NCBI GenBank assembly: GCA_903927185.1
Contig: CAIYLW010000007.1
Location: 62,001-126,000 of the forward strand
Direction: 5' to 3'
Length of the DNA stretch: 64,000 bases
Source: an uncultured Bacteroidota bacterium
Lineage (GTDB): Bacteria > Bacteroidota > Bacteroidia > Chitinophagales > Chitinophagaceae
Part shown: positions 10,277-19,026 of the stretch, in pieces
Numbering within the stretch: position 1 is the first letter of the stretch
Layout of the letters: every line of letters begins with the position of its first letter
Notes under the pieces: generated by a model
Told to the model about the DNA's origin: nothing
What the model saw: the letters and a program-made list of their open reading frames with translations, nothing else
The model's database searches: none
Translations under genes and position numbers: made by a program

Positions 10277-11350
10277 ATGGCAACTAAGAACATATTAATT
10301 GTACCAGGAGATGGTATTGGACAAGAAGTAACAGCAGTAGGTAAAAAAGTTTTGGATGCAATAGCAGCAAAATTTGGACATACTTTTAATTATGATGAGG
10401 CATTGATTGGTCACGTTGCTATCGAAGCAACTGGGGAAGCATTACCTGCAGAGTCTTTAGAAAAAATGCGCAAATCAGATGCCGTTTTATTTGGAGCAGT
10501 TGGTCATCCTAAATATGATAATGATCCTTCCGCAAAAGTAAGACCAGAACAGGGGCTACTTAAAATGCGCAAGGAGCTTGGATTATACGCCAATCTTCGT
10601 CCTATTAAATTATTTGATGAATTATTAAGCGCGTCTAGTATTAAACCCGAAATTTTAAAAGGCGCTGATATTTTATTTTTCAGAGAATTAACTGGAGATA
10701 TTTATTTCGGAGAAAAAGGCCGCAAGAATGATGGTGATACTGCTTTTGATGTGGCAGAATATAGCCGTTATGAAGTAGAACGTATTGGCAGAAAAGCTTT
10801 TGAAGCTGCAAGGACCCGGAAAAAGAAACTATGTTCTGTAGATAAAGCAAATGTTTTAGAAACAAGCAGGTTGTGGAGAGAAGTGATACAGAAATTAGCT
10901 TTGGAATATCCTGATGTAGAAGTAGAACACCAATTTGTTGATTCTACTGCGATGATGTTGATTAAAAATCCTCGTCGTTTTGACGTGGTAGTTACTGCCA
11001 ATTTATTTGGTGATATTCTTACTGATGAAGCTTCACAAATTGCAGGATCTATGGGAATGCTAGCATCAGCCTCTATTGGCGATGGCACAGGCGTTTACGA
11101 GCCTATTCATGGTTCTGCTCATGATATTACCGGAAAGGGTATTGCGAATCCTTTAGCTTCTATTCTTTCTGCAGCTTTGTTATTAGATATTTCATTTGGT
11201 ATGAAAGCTGAATCAGATTTAGTAATTAGTGCGGTGGACCAAGTTTTGAAAGAAGGGTTTAGAACAGTGGATATTGCTGATGCAAATACAAAACCAGAAA
11301 ACATTTTGGGAACCGAAGCAATGGGACAAGCGGTATTGAAATTCTTATAA
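10277..11350 (+). CDS. leuB: 3-isopropylmalate dehydrogenase
   Basis: 357 residues. Typical beta-decarboxylating dehydrogenase: N-terminal IVPGDGIGQEV, substrate and metal segments (LRPIKLFDELL, RELTGDIYFGEKG, VDSTAMML, ANLFGDILTDEASQIAGS) and the NAD-specific GVYEPIHGSAHDITGKGIANP. It oxidises and decarboxylates 3-isopropylmalate to 2-oxoisocaproate, the last leucine-specific step before transamination. It is the last gene of the operon and is followed 22 bases later by a strong hairpin terminator. Confidence 0.97.
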   Translation: MATKNILIVPGDGIGQEVTAVGKKVLDAIAAKFGHTFNYDEALIGHVAIEATGEALPAESLEKMRKSDAVLFGAVGHPKYDNDPSAKVRPEQGLLKMRKELGLYANLRPIKLFDELLSASSIKPEILKGADILFFRELTGDIYFGEKGRKNDGDTAFDVAEYSRYEVERIGRKAFEAARTRKKKLCSVDKANVLETSRLWREVIQKLALEYPDVEVEHQFVDSTAMMLIKNPRRFDVVVTANLFGDILTDEASQIAGSMGMLASASIGDGTGVYEPIHGSAHDITGKGIANPLASILSAALLLDISFGMKAESDLVISAVDQVLKEGFRTVDIADANTKPENILGTEAMGQAVLKFL

Positions 11351-11372
11351 TTAAAGTTTAAACATTAATAAG

Positions 11373-11406
11373 AAGCCGTCTCAATCTAAATTGAGACGGC
11401 TTTTTG
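11373..11406 (+). terminator. Rho-independent terminator of the leu operon
   Basis: An 11-bp perfect stem GCCGTCTCAAT / ATTGAGACGGC (11375-11385 with 11390-11400) with loop CTAA, flanked by AA on the left and TTTTT on the right, lies just after leuB. It should separate the leu operon from the biosynthetic cassette downstream. Confidence 0.93.
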
Positions 11407-11454
11407 TTGCGATTATACTATTAGATTTAAATGGGTGCATAAATAAGGATGTAA

Positions 11455-11462
11455 TACTTTTG
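11455..11462 (+). promoter_or_regulatory. Candidate -7 promoter box of the PP-loop/radical SAM/flavoprotein cassette
   Basis: TACTTTTG matches TAnnTTTG and is 35 bases upstream of the start codon at 11498, after the leu terminator. No convincing -33 TTG is seen. It suggests that the three-gene cassette has its own promoter. Confidence 0.4.
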
Positions 11463-11497
11463 TTTAATAATATTGATAATCTATTAAAATATAAAAA

Positions 11498-12832
11498 ATG
11501 GATACTGCCAAACAACCGATCACTGATTTTGTGAACTTGCTGGACTATAGGAATAACACGATATTCAACATGACGGAGGCAGAAGTTTCTGCAGCAATCC
11601 TTTCTGGAGATGCAGAAAGAGTTCGTAATATAGAGGGCCAGTTTGCCATAGTTGAAAAAGTTGGTCAGCAAGTCTTTATGGCACGTTCTATTGGAAGACC
11701 CATGCGTTATTTCTTAGCTAAGCAAGTTTCAGGACCTATGTTGATAGTTGCAGAGCGAATCGATGAGATTTATAATTTCCTGAAAACAAAAGGACTTCAT
11801 ACGCAATTCCATCCTTCTTATACAAGAATGGTACCTGCACATTTTGTAGTTCGTTTAGAAGTAGTTGGTTGTCCAGATCCCAATCCGGTTTATACAAGAT
11901 TCTTTGCCCCTAAAAGAAATGTCTTATCGGATAACCTGGATGAAATTGGTAAGACATATATGGAGGCTCTAGCAAATGAGTGTCAAAAATGGTTATTGTC
12001 TATTCCGGTAAATGAACCTATTGGTGTATTATTTTCTGGCGGCATAGATAGTGGTTCTGTTTTTTTAGTAATCTATCATCTGATGCTTAAACTAGGTCTT
12101 TCACCACAGCGATTAAAAGCTTTTACACTCTCTGTAAACAATGGACCAGATGTAGCTCAGGCCCATCAGTTTTTAGATCAGCTAGGGTTGTCTATTTTTC
12201 TAGAAGTTCTTAATGTGCCACAATCAGAGATTAGTTATAAAGATGCGATTAAAGTGGTGGAAGATTATAAACCGCTTGATATTGAGTCGGCTACTATGGC
12301 TCTTGCATTAAGCAAACAAATACGAAAGCAATATCCCGAATGGAAATATCTGGCTGACGGTGATGGTGGGGATGAAAATCTAAAGGATTATCCTATCGCA
12401 GAAAATACAGAACTTACCATTCGAAGTGTTTTAAATAATACGATGCTATATCAAGAAGGATGGGGTGTTGATAAAATCAAACACTCTCTTACCTATACCG
12501 GCGGACAGAGTAGAGGTCATGTACGTTCTTATGCACCTTCACAGTTATTAGGCTTTAGAGGCTTTAGTCCATATGCGCTTCCGAATGTGATAGAAATTTC
12601 AGAAGGGATACCATTCATAGCATTAACTAACTGGAGTGAGGATGAATTATATGCTTTAAAAGGTGAAATTGTTAGAAGGGGAATAAAAGCAGTTACTGGT
12701 TTTGATATGCCTGTTTTTGAAAAACGCAGATTCCAACGTGGTGCTGTAAGTGAAAACACATTCGGTGAAATGTTTTCGGATGATGAAACGGTTTATCGCA
12801 CTTATTTCAATTCACTCTATGCCCGACAATAG
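11498..12832 (+). CDS. Asparagine-synthetase-like PP-loop enzyme lacking the glutaminase nucleophile
   Basis: 444 residues. The C-terminal two thirds is an AsnB-type ATP-pyrophosphatase: PP-loop S180-G-G-I-D-S185, and LADGDGGDENLKDYP in place of the AsnB SGEGxDExxxGY. The N-terminal 150 residues resemble the second half of a glutamine-hydrolysing domain (IEGQFAIVEK, ARSIGRPMRYF) but there is no Cys at position 2 and no glutamine-site motif. Enzymes of this type (beta-lactam synthetase, lasso-peptide cyclase) activate a carboxylate as an acyl-adenylate and form an amide without glutamine. It overlaps the radical SAM gene by 14 bases, so they are probably translated together. It is unlikely to be the cell's asparagine synthetase; the substrate is unknown. 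Confidence 0.8.
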   Translation: MDTAKQPITDFVNLLDYRNNTIFNMTEAEVSAAILSGDAERVRNIEGQFAIVEKVGQQVFMARSIGRPMRYFLAKQVSGPMLIVAERIDEIYNFLKTKGLHTQFHPSYTRMVPAHFVVRLEVVGCPDPNPVYTRFFAPKRNVLSDNLDEIGKTYMEALANECQKWLLSIPVNEPIGVLFSGGIDSGSVFLVIYHLMLKLGLSPQRLKAFTLSVNNGPDVAQAHQFLDQLGLSIFLEVLNVPQSEISYKDAIKVVEDYKPLDIESATMALALSKQIRKQYPEWKYLADGDGGDENLKDYPIAENTELTIRSVLNNTMLYQEGWGVDKIKHSLTYTGGQSRGHVRSYAPSQLLGFRGFSPYALPNVIEISEGIPFIALTNWSEDELYALKGEIVRRGIKAVTGFDMPVFEKRRFQRGAVSENTFGEMFSDDETVYRTYFNSLYARQ

Positions 12833-13748
12833 TGAAATAGAAAAATTTCGAACTGCAAGAAATATAGTAAATCAAGATATCCCATTTCATTTTCTACATG
12901 AAGAGGAACCTGATCTGGAGGGAAATATACAATCGATAAACACTATTTTTCTTACAAGCAAAGAATGTTCTTTCAAGTGCTTGATGTGCGATTTATGGAA
13001 AAACACAATAGAATGCCCTACTCCAAAGGGTGCTATATTAAAACAAATTGATTACGCTTTAAATAGGTTACCTGATTCGAATTTAATTAAGCTTTATAAC
13101 AGTGGAAATTTCTTTGATCAAAAATCAATTCCGCTCTCCGACTACCCTGGGATCATTGAAAGAGTTAAATCTTATAAAAAAGTTATCGTTGAAAATCATG
13201 CCAAATTATGTGGACAGGTTTGTGTAGATTTTAATAATCAATTGAATGGTAAGTTAGAGATAGCCATGGGGCTTGAAACTATTCATCCTGATGTATTACC
13301 CAAACTAAATAAACAACTAAACTTAGAAGATTTTAGAGTAGCTGCTCATTTTTTAAAAAGCAATGGAATAGATATGCGTGCATTCATACTTTTAAATCCT
13401 CCTTATTTAACAGATGAAAAGGAAAATATTGAATGGACAATTAAAACTGTTCAGTTTGCTTTTGATTGTGGGGTGAGATGTTGTTCAATTATTCCAACTA
13501 GATCAGGAAATGGAATAATGGAAATACTCCAAAAACAGGGACACTATATTCCACCCACATTAAATGCTTTAGAAGAAGTATTTGAAAAGGCACTTGAATT
13601 TAAAAAAGGTCTTGTGTTTGTAGATAGTTGGGATATAGATTTTTTATCTAGTTGTTCTCATTGTTTCGAAGAAAGAAAAGCTCGGTTGAATCAAATGAAT
13701 TTATCTCAAAAAAGATATCAGCCGATAACCTGTAGTTATCATCAATAA
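12819..13748 (+). CDS. Radical SAM enzyme of the Elp3/RaSEA-like type
   Basis: 309 residues from the ATG at 12819, which overlaps the previous stop by 14 bases; an upstream ATG at 12750 would add residues read out of frame from the neighbouring gene and is not favoured. The cluster motif is C50-x3-C54-x2-C57 (ECSFKCLMCDLW). The following segments IKLYNSGNFFDQKSIP, IAMGLETIHPDVL and AFILLNPPYLTDEKE match the pattern of archaeosine radical SAM enzyme RaSEA and relatives, and a C-terminal SSCSHCFEERKARLNQMN could bind a second metal site. RaSEA cleaves a C-N bond of a lysine-modified base; here no tRNA-modifying partner is present. Its neighbours suggest it acts on a small molecule or peptide built by the PP-loop enzyme. 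Function is inference. Confidence 0.8.
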   Translation: MPDNSEIEKFRTARNIVNQDIPFHFLHEEEPDLEGNIQSINTIFLTSKECSFKCLMCDLWKNTIECPTPKGAILKQIDYALNRLPDSNLIKLYNSGNFFDQKSIPLSDYPGIIERVKSYKKVIVENHAKLCGQVCVDFNNQLNGKLEIAMGLETIHPDVLPKLNKQLNLEDFRVAAHFLKSNGIDMRAFILLNPPYLTDEKENIEWTIKTVQFAFDCGVRCCSIIPTRSGNGIMEILQKQGHYIPPTLNALEEVFEKALEFKKGLVFVDSWDIDFLSSCSHCFEERKARLNQMNLSQKRYQPITCSYHQ

Positions 13749-13749
13749 T

Positions 13750-15264
13750 ATGTTAGAGACTTCAAAAAAGCAATACGACATTCTAATAGCAGGAGCAGGT
13801 TTTGCCGGCTCAATTACTGCCCTTATTTTACATAATTTGGGCTTAAAAGTTTGTCTAATTGAAAAGGGGCAACACCCTAGGTTTGCGATAGGAGAATCAT
13901 CTACACCTGTTGCTGATTTGATTCTTCGTAATCTAGCAACAAAATATAATCTTCCCTGGTTACATGATTTCTCCAGGTATGGAACTTGGCAACAATCACA
14001 TCCTGAAATTATTTGTGGAATTAAAAGGGGATTCAGCTTTTACAAACATAGTCCAGGAAAAAAATTTGTTACCAGTGAGGGTCATATTAATGAATTACTA
14101 GTTGCCGCAAGTTCTGATGATATTCAATCGGATACTAATTGGTTAAGAGCAGATTTAGATGCTTTTTTAGTAAATAAAGTAAAGGAATATGGGATTGACT
14201 ATTTTGATTTAACTGAAATCGTTTCAGCGAAAAAGAATGCTAAATGGGATTTTTATGTGAATCATTTAAATAGCCATTCTATCATGGAAGTCGCCTATTA
14301 TATTGATGCAACTGGGAGTGGCGATTTACTTGAAAAGCTTTTAGGAATCAAATCTTCTTCAGCTGATTTTTTGACTAATTCGTTTTCTATATTTTCACAC
14401 TTCAATCATCTTCCTACTTGGTCAGGGATATTGCAAAAAGAAAATATTCCTTCTGATGATTATCCATACAATCCAGATAATTCAGCCCTTCACCATGTGC
14501 TTGACGAAGGGTGGATTTGGATGCTACGATTTAATAACAATCTAACAAGTTTTGGTTTTGTGCTGGAAGATAGTAATGCTTTGTACGATAATATAGAGAC
14601 TGAAATTATTTGGGAGGAGAAGTTGAAAAAGTATCCTTCTGTTAATAATTTAATGACAGAAGCAACACTTGCTGAAAAACCAGGAAAGATATTGCGATCA
14701 AAAAGATTGCAAAGAAAGTTAAATAACTGTTTTGGCTCAGGATGGGTGGCACTTCCACATTCTATTGGTTTTATTGATCCATTATTTAGTTCAGGTATAG
14801 CTCATTCACTAGCGGGCATTGAAAAAGTAATTAATTGTATCAGCGAAAATTGGGGTGATGAAAGAAAACTTGATCAGAATATGAAAGAATATGAAAACGC
14901 TGTTTTCGAAGAGTTAAAATTAGCAGATTGCTTAATTGCAGGTTGTTATAAATCAATGCCATACTTTGAACTCTTCAATATTTGGTCGATGTTATATTTT
15001 ACAGCAACAATTGCTCATGAGCAACGCAGAATAAAAAAACAAGAGCCAGGTTATTTCTTGAATGCCGATGATTTGGCAATTAGAGAAATAGTAAAATTGT
15101 CTTATGCCGATTTAATAAAAATTCTTGAAAATGCCCCGCCAACAGCTGAAGAAATTAATAGGTTTACTAGAATCATAAAGGAACGGATTCAACCATATAA
15201 TATCGCCGGATTATTGGAGCCATCTTCAAAAAATATGTATTTGCATACAGTTGCAAAAATATAA
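13750..15264 (+). CDS. Flavin-dependent halogenase-like monooxygenase
   Basis: 504 residues, starting 1 base after the radical SAM stop. A Rossmann FAD motif G15-A-G17-F-A-G20 and an IGESSTP segment (47-53) are those of the halogenase/geranylgeranyl-reductase-like class A flavoproteins. A conserved-looking GIKRGFSFY (K92) lies where halogenases keep their catalytic lysine region. The halogenase WxWxIP motif appears only partly, as W255-I-W257-M-L-R, so the enzyme could be a true halogenase, a hydroxylase or a reductase. PHSIGFIDPLFSSGIAHS near residue 335-355 is the usual FAD-binding DPLFSSG stretch of tryptophan-halogenase relatives. It probably tailors the product of the two preceding genes, using FADH2 from an outside flavin reductase. 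Confidence 0.78.
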   Translation: MLETSKKQYDILIAGAGFAGSITALILHNLGLKVCLIEKGQHPRFAIGESSTPVADLILRNLATKYNLPWLHDFSRYGTWQQSHPEIICGIKRGFSFYKHSPGKKFVTSEGHINELLVAASSDDIQSDTNWLRADLDAFLVNKVKEYGIDYFDLTEIVSAKKNAKWDFYVNHLNSHSIMEVAYYIDATGSGDLLEKLLGIKSSSADFLTNSFSIFSHFNHLPTWSGILQKENIPSDDYPYNPDNSALHHVLDEGWIWMLRFNNNLTSFGFVLEDSNALYDNIETEIIWEEKLKKYPSVNNLMTEATLAEKPGKILRSKRLQRKLNNCFGSGWVALPHSIGFIDPLFSSGIAHSLAGIEKVINCISENWGDERKLDQNMKEYENAVFEELKLADCLIAGCYKSMPYFELFNIWSMLYFTATIAHEQRRIKKQEPGYFLNADDLAIREIVKLSYADLIKILENAPPTAEEINRFTRIIKERIQPYNIAGLLEPSSKNMYLHTVAKI

Positions 15265-15289
15265 TTTGTTTAACTTTTACTATCAAGCC

Positions 15290-18200
15290 TTATTTATTTG
15301 AATTTTCTGAATTGGCATTTTTAATTGCATTTACAAATTCATGCGTAGTTACTTTACGTGTATTGTATTCTTGTAAATATTTTAGGTGAGTATTATCTGA
15401 TGGGTATTTTATGTTTTTGCCATAAGGGTAAGAGGGCATATTATGAAATGGCAATGGCTCAACAGTTTGGCCATAAGCAATATTCAGGTCGCCATCTTTC
15501 ACCCAGCCTTCACTATAAATTAAAAAATCTCTTTTCCAACCCTGAGGTAATACAGGCAAATGAGTTGCATCGAAATTGATCGTAATTTCATCTCCGCCAT
15601 CTGCAATGATATATTGATCATCTGCTTTCTGGAGTAATGGTAAAACATCCCCAAATTTTGTATAATTACCTGTTAAGTCTCTCCATTTTTGCCCGGTAGT
15701 TGTGTTGTAATAGTCAAACCATTGAGGGCCATAAGGGCCACCTTTATTATAGGAAGCGGAATAACCGCGATAGTTTAAATTTGCTCCAACCATTTTCAAA
15801 TCTTGCATTTTAATTGGTGCATTGATACTGCCAGTTGAGTAAAAAATTTGGTCCCAATAAATTTGCATATTAGTTCTAATTCTTACTCTTCGATCATTTG
15901 CAGTAAGAAATTTACCTGTCAGATTTGCAATAACCATTTTATCTCTACCCATTGGATATCCGATATTTTTAATTACTGTTTGCCATTTACCTTCTTTATT
16001 GATCACCTGCAATGACGGTGATTTTAATTGATATTGATTAGTTTGGGTAAGTTCTGTATTAATACTTGCGTCTCCTGGAAAAATCCAGCCTCTTAAGAAG
16101 AGGAATAAACTATCTACTTTCGCTTCATTTCCAAGGTCTAATATCAAATCGTGATCTGATGCCATTCCTTGAAATTTCCCTAAAGAAAAATTAGAAACAT
16201 AATTGAAATCATAGTTACTGATTTTGGAAAGTAAATTATTTCCATCGCCATCAATAGCGGAAACAGGGAAGTGTTGATGGGATACTTGATATAATTTTTT
16301 TCCAGGATAAGGTGGAGCAACAAAACGCTCATCTACAAATGTCTGAATTGAATCGGGGTGATCTATAGCTACCAATTCAGCCTTATCAAAATATACAGCT
16401 TCCCATAATTCTTCTGTAATCTTTAATGTAAAGAGTCCATTTTGTGGTTGTAACTTTTCTCCTGGAATCATTAAGTACTCTTTTGATGGATTTGAATACG
16501 CATAAATAGTATCCTTACCATTTATCGCCACATTCATTCCAAGTGCACTTCTCCATAACATATCTTTTATGAATTCATATTTTTTACCATTCCAAGTAAA
16601 TAGTAAAGGACATGAGCCTTTTAATTTTGCTTCCTCCAAAAGTCTTTCTTTGCGTGTAGGATCAGTAATAGTTTGTGGATAGCCATTAGGCCATATTATA
16701 CGTAAAGCATCAATTTTAGTTCTTGATCCAACTCCAAAAATTGTTAGTGGACCTTTTACTGTTTTTAATTGATATAGATCACCGGATTTTAATTCTAACT
16801 GTGCTCCAATACCTAATCGATTATTTTTACTATTACCAAAAGAAAGTCCGGATAATTGTACCTGAACATAATTGTTGTTATTACCTCCATCATTCCTAGC
16901 TAATCTTGAACCTGTTGGGCCGGCGAAAAATATATCAAGGTCACCATCAAAATTAAAGTCTGCTGTTGATATACAATAAGCTTGCTGTATTTTTTCTGGT
17001 AATAATAAACTGGCATCTGTAAATTTCTTTAATCCATCATTATGAAATAATTTAATTCCCTTTTTTGTTAAATCTATATTTGTACCTGCTACTAAAATAT
17101 CCTTGAATCCATCATTGTCGTAATCAATAAAAGAGAGGTCATTAATATGTATCCCTAATAAAGAACTATTTAATTGTTCCGACATTTTTTCATCCAATTT
17201 AAAATGTCCTCCTTCATTTGTAAAAAGGAAACACTTCCCTCCAGTTCCTCCTCCAATTAGCAGATCCAGATTACCATCGTTATTATAATCGCCAATAGTA
17301 ATTGAGTTGCCGGAATATTTCTGATTTTTAAGTCCAGCTAATTCGGTGATATCATTAAAAATTGAATGTCGATTGTTATTGTATACCTCTATACTTCCAT
17401 CTTCTCCAAGACCAATAATATCAAGGTCTCCGTCATTATCTAAATCACCAAAATCCATTCTTTTGGTACCTGCAATTGGTCCGGTCAAACCCATTGCAGC
17501 CGCATTTTCTGTAAATGTGCCATCTCCATTATTTCTGAAAAATTTATTACCACCCTTTCTTGCAGCTAACAGATCAAGATCTCCATCTTGGTCAAAATCT
17601 ACAAATAAGATCTGATTGATATTGTCAGCATTATTGAGACCAATATTCTCTGTTACTTTTTCAAAACTTCCATCTCCTTTATTTTTGTATACTATGATTC
17701 CATTAGAGTTTGTGATGAAAAGATCTTGATAACCATCATTATCATAATCTGCAAAGTGTGCATCTAAATCTCTCCCTTTATGTTCAAACCCTCCATGAAT
17801 AGTACAATCATTGAAATTGCCCATTTGCATCACAGATAAATGAGATTGAGATTCAGCACTACCTTTTGTCATGTAACTAGAATACAGATACATGTTCCCT
17901 GCAGCATCATAATCTGCTACAGCCAAAACTGCATTTTCAGCTTGGGGTCCATTTTCAGGTATGTTACCCGGTATGTCTGAAAAATCTATAAACTTTATTG
18001 GGGTAAATGAATTTTTATCTGTTCCACGGGATATTGGGATGCTTCCGTATGCGACAATTGGAATATTGGTGCCAAAATCAAAAAATCCTGCAATCATTTT
18101 AGGGATTACTAGTTCATCTATACCTGAAGCATATTCAGGTGTTGCTTTCATTAATGAATGTAATTTTTGTATATTTTCTAAAGCCAATAAAGGTTTAGAT

Positions 18201-18880
18201 GCGTGAAGTAGTGATGTAGACTTTTGATAAAAGATTTCTGCAGAAACGGAAAAATTAGGAGCAATTTTTTTTACACTTTGTAGAAAAAATAAAGATGAAT
18301 CCGTTTTGCCTTCTGATGCGAATAGTTCAGCTAATTGTAATCGTATAACAATATTAACAGGAATTAAATTTACAGCTTTTAATAAATAATATTTCCTTAC
18401 CTCTTTGTTTGTAGAATCTAATTCTGCTAATTTATAAATTCCATTTATATTCTTAGGGTCTTTCTTTAGAATTTCATTTAATATCAGTAATGCATTTGAA
18501 GAGTCATTTATTTGACTATACAATTCAACCAACTGTAATTTCAAATCTATTAATTCAGGTATGTTTTTCAATCCTTGTTTAGCAATACTTTCAGCTTCTT
18601 TATAATTTTTTTGTAAAATATAAAGCCTGGTTAAACTAATATAGCTGGAAGTATCACTAGGATCAATTTTTATGGCTTCTTTAAAAGATAATGTTGCTTC
18701 ATCTAATTTGTTCTGTGATAGATATAGCAGTGCTTGGATTTTTGGGTCATCTATTGTCGAATTGTCTTTCGGCTTTGTTTTTGTTCCACAGCTAGAAATA
18801 ATCAACGCTATTAACAACAAAAAAAATGGATAGTAAATGAAACAAAAACAACTTTTCTTAGTATTAGGGTAAGTAAACAT
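15290..18880 (-). CDS. Lipoprotein with TPR, FG-GAP/VCBS repeats and ASPIC/UnbV domain
   Basis: 1196 residues. A lipoprotein signal ends in LIISSC-G (Cys 31). Residues about 45-270 are tetratricopeptide repeats (EATLSFKEAIKIDPSD, EAESIAKQGLKNIPE). Residues about 350-690 contain repeated calcium-type FG-GAP/VCBS units with D-x-D-x-D-G loops (DYDNDGYQDLFITN, DFDQDGDLDLLAAR, DYNNDGNLDLLIGG) forming a beta-propeller; an ASPIC/UnbV segment follows (LGIGAQLELKSGDLYQ, ALRIIWPNGYPQ). The C-terminal 400 residues have the SCPLLFTWNGKKYEF and FVDERFVAPPYPG segments seen in large CRTAC1-like proteins. It should sit on the cell surface or in the periplasm. Function unknown. It converges on the halogenase-like gene with 25 bases between, and shares its domain set with the operon at 19852-24593. 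Confidence 0.85.
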   Translation of the reverse strand: MFTYPNTKKSCFCFIYYPFFLLLIALIISSCGTKTKPKDNSTIDDPKIQALLYLSQNKLDEATLSFKEAIKIDPSDTSSYISLTRLYILQKNYKEAESIAKQGLKNIPELIDLKLQLVELYSQINDSSNALLILNEILKKDPKNINGIYKLAELDSTNKEVRKYYLLKAVNLIPVNIVIRLQLAELFASEGKTDSSLFFLQSVKKIAPNFSVSAEIFYQKSTSLLHASKPLLALENIQKLHSLMKATPEYASGIDELVIPKMIAGFFDFGTNIPIVAYGSIPISRGTDKNSFTPIKFIDFSDIPGNIPENGPQAENAVLAVADYDAAGNMYLYSSYMTKGSAESQSHLSVMQMGNFNDCTIHGGFEHKGRDLDAHFADYDNDGYQDLFITNSNGIIVYKNKGDGSFEKVTENIGLNNADNINQILFVDFDQDGDLDLLAARKGGNKFFRNNGDGTFTENAAAMGLTGPIAGTKRMDFGDLDNDGDLDIIGLGEDGSIEVYNNNRHSIFNDITELAGLKNQKYSGNSITIGDYNNDGNLDLLIGGGTGGKCFLFTNEGGHFKLDEKMSEQLNSSLLGIHINDLSFIDYDNDGFKDILVAGTNIDLTKKGIKLFHNDGLKKFTDASLLLPEKIQQAYCISTADFNFDGDLDIFFAGPTGSRLARNDGGNNNNYVQVQLSGLSFGNSKNNRLGIGAQLELKSGDLYQLKTVKGPLTIFGVGSRTKIDALRIIWPNGYPQTITDPTRKERLLEEAKLKGSCPLLFTWNGKKYEFIKDMLWRSALGMNVAINGKDTIYAYSNPSKEYLMIPGEKLQPQNGLFTLKITEELWEAVYFDKAELVAIDHPDSIQTFVDERFVAPPYPGKKLYQVSHQHFPVSAIDGDGNNLLSKISNYDFNYVSNFSLGKFQGMASDHDLILDLGNEAKVDSLFLFLRGWIFPGDASINTELTQTNQYQLKSPSLQVINKEGKWQTVIKNIGYPMGRDKMVIANLTGKFLTANDRRVRIRTNMQIYWDQIFYSTGSINAPIKMQDLKMVGANLNYRGYSASYNKGGPYGPQWFDYYNTTTGQKWRDLTGNYTKFGDVLPLLQKADDQYIIADGGDEITINFDATHLPVLPQGWKRDFLIYSEGWVKDGDLNIAYGQTVEPLPFHNMPSYPYGKNIKYPSDNTHLKYLQEYNTRKVTTHEFVNAIKNANSENSNK

Positions 18881-19026
18881 TGTTTTCTTTTTTAGTGCGA
18901 TAAGTGAAAATACAGCTAATAGAAACGAAATTTAATTTGCTTTGTTAAAATGATTATGTACTTTAACTCTTGAATTAAGGACAATTTAGTCTTTTATTTC
19001 GTCTATTTCGAAAAAAAACAACTGTT

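Noticed and set aside
12750..12818. Upstream start for the radical SAM gene
   Set aside because: The extra 23 residues are the preceding gene in another frame and show no family similarity.
11498..12832. Housekeeping asparagine synthetase
   Set aside because: No glutaminase cysteine, altered C-terminal motif and a radical SAM/flavoprotein operon context.
12819..13748. Archaeosine tRNA synthesis
   Set aside because: No ArcS, Tgt or queuosine genes are nearby and archaeosine is an archaeal modification.
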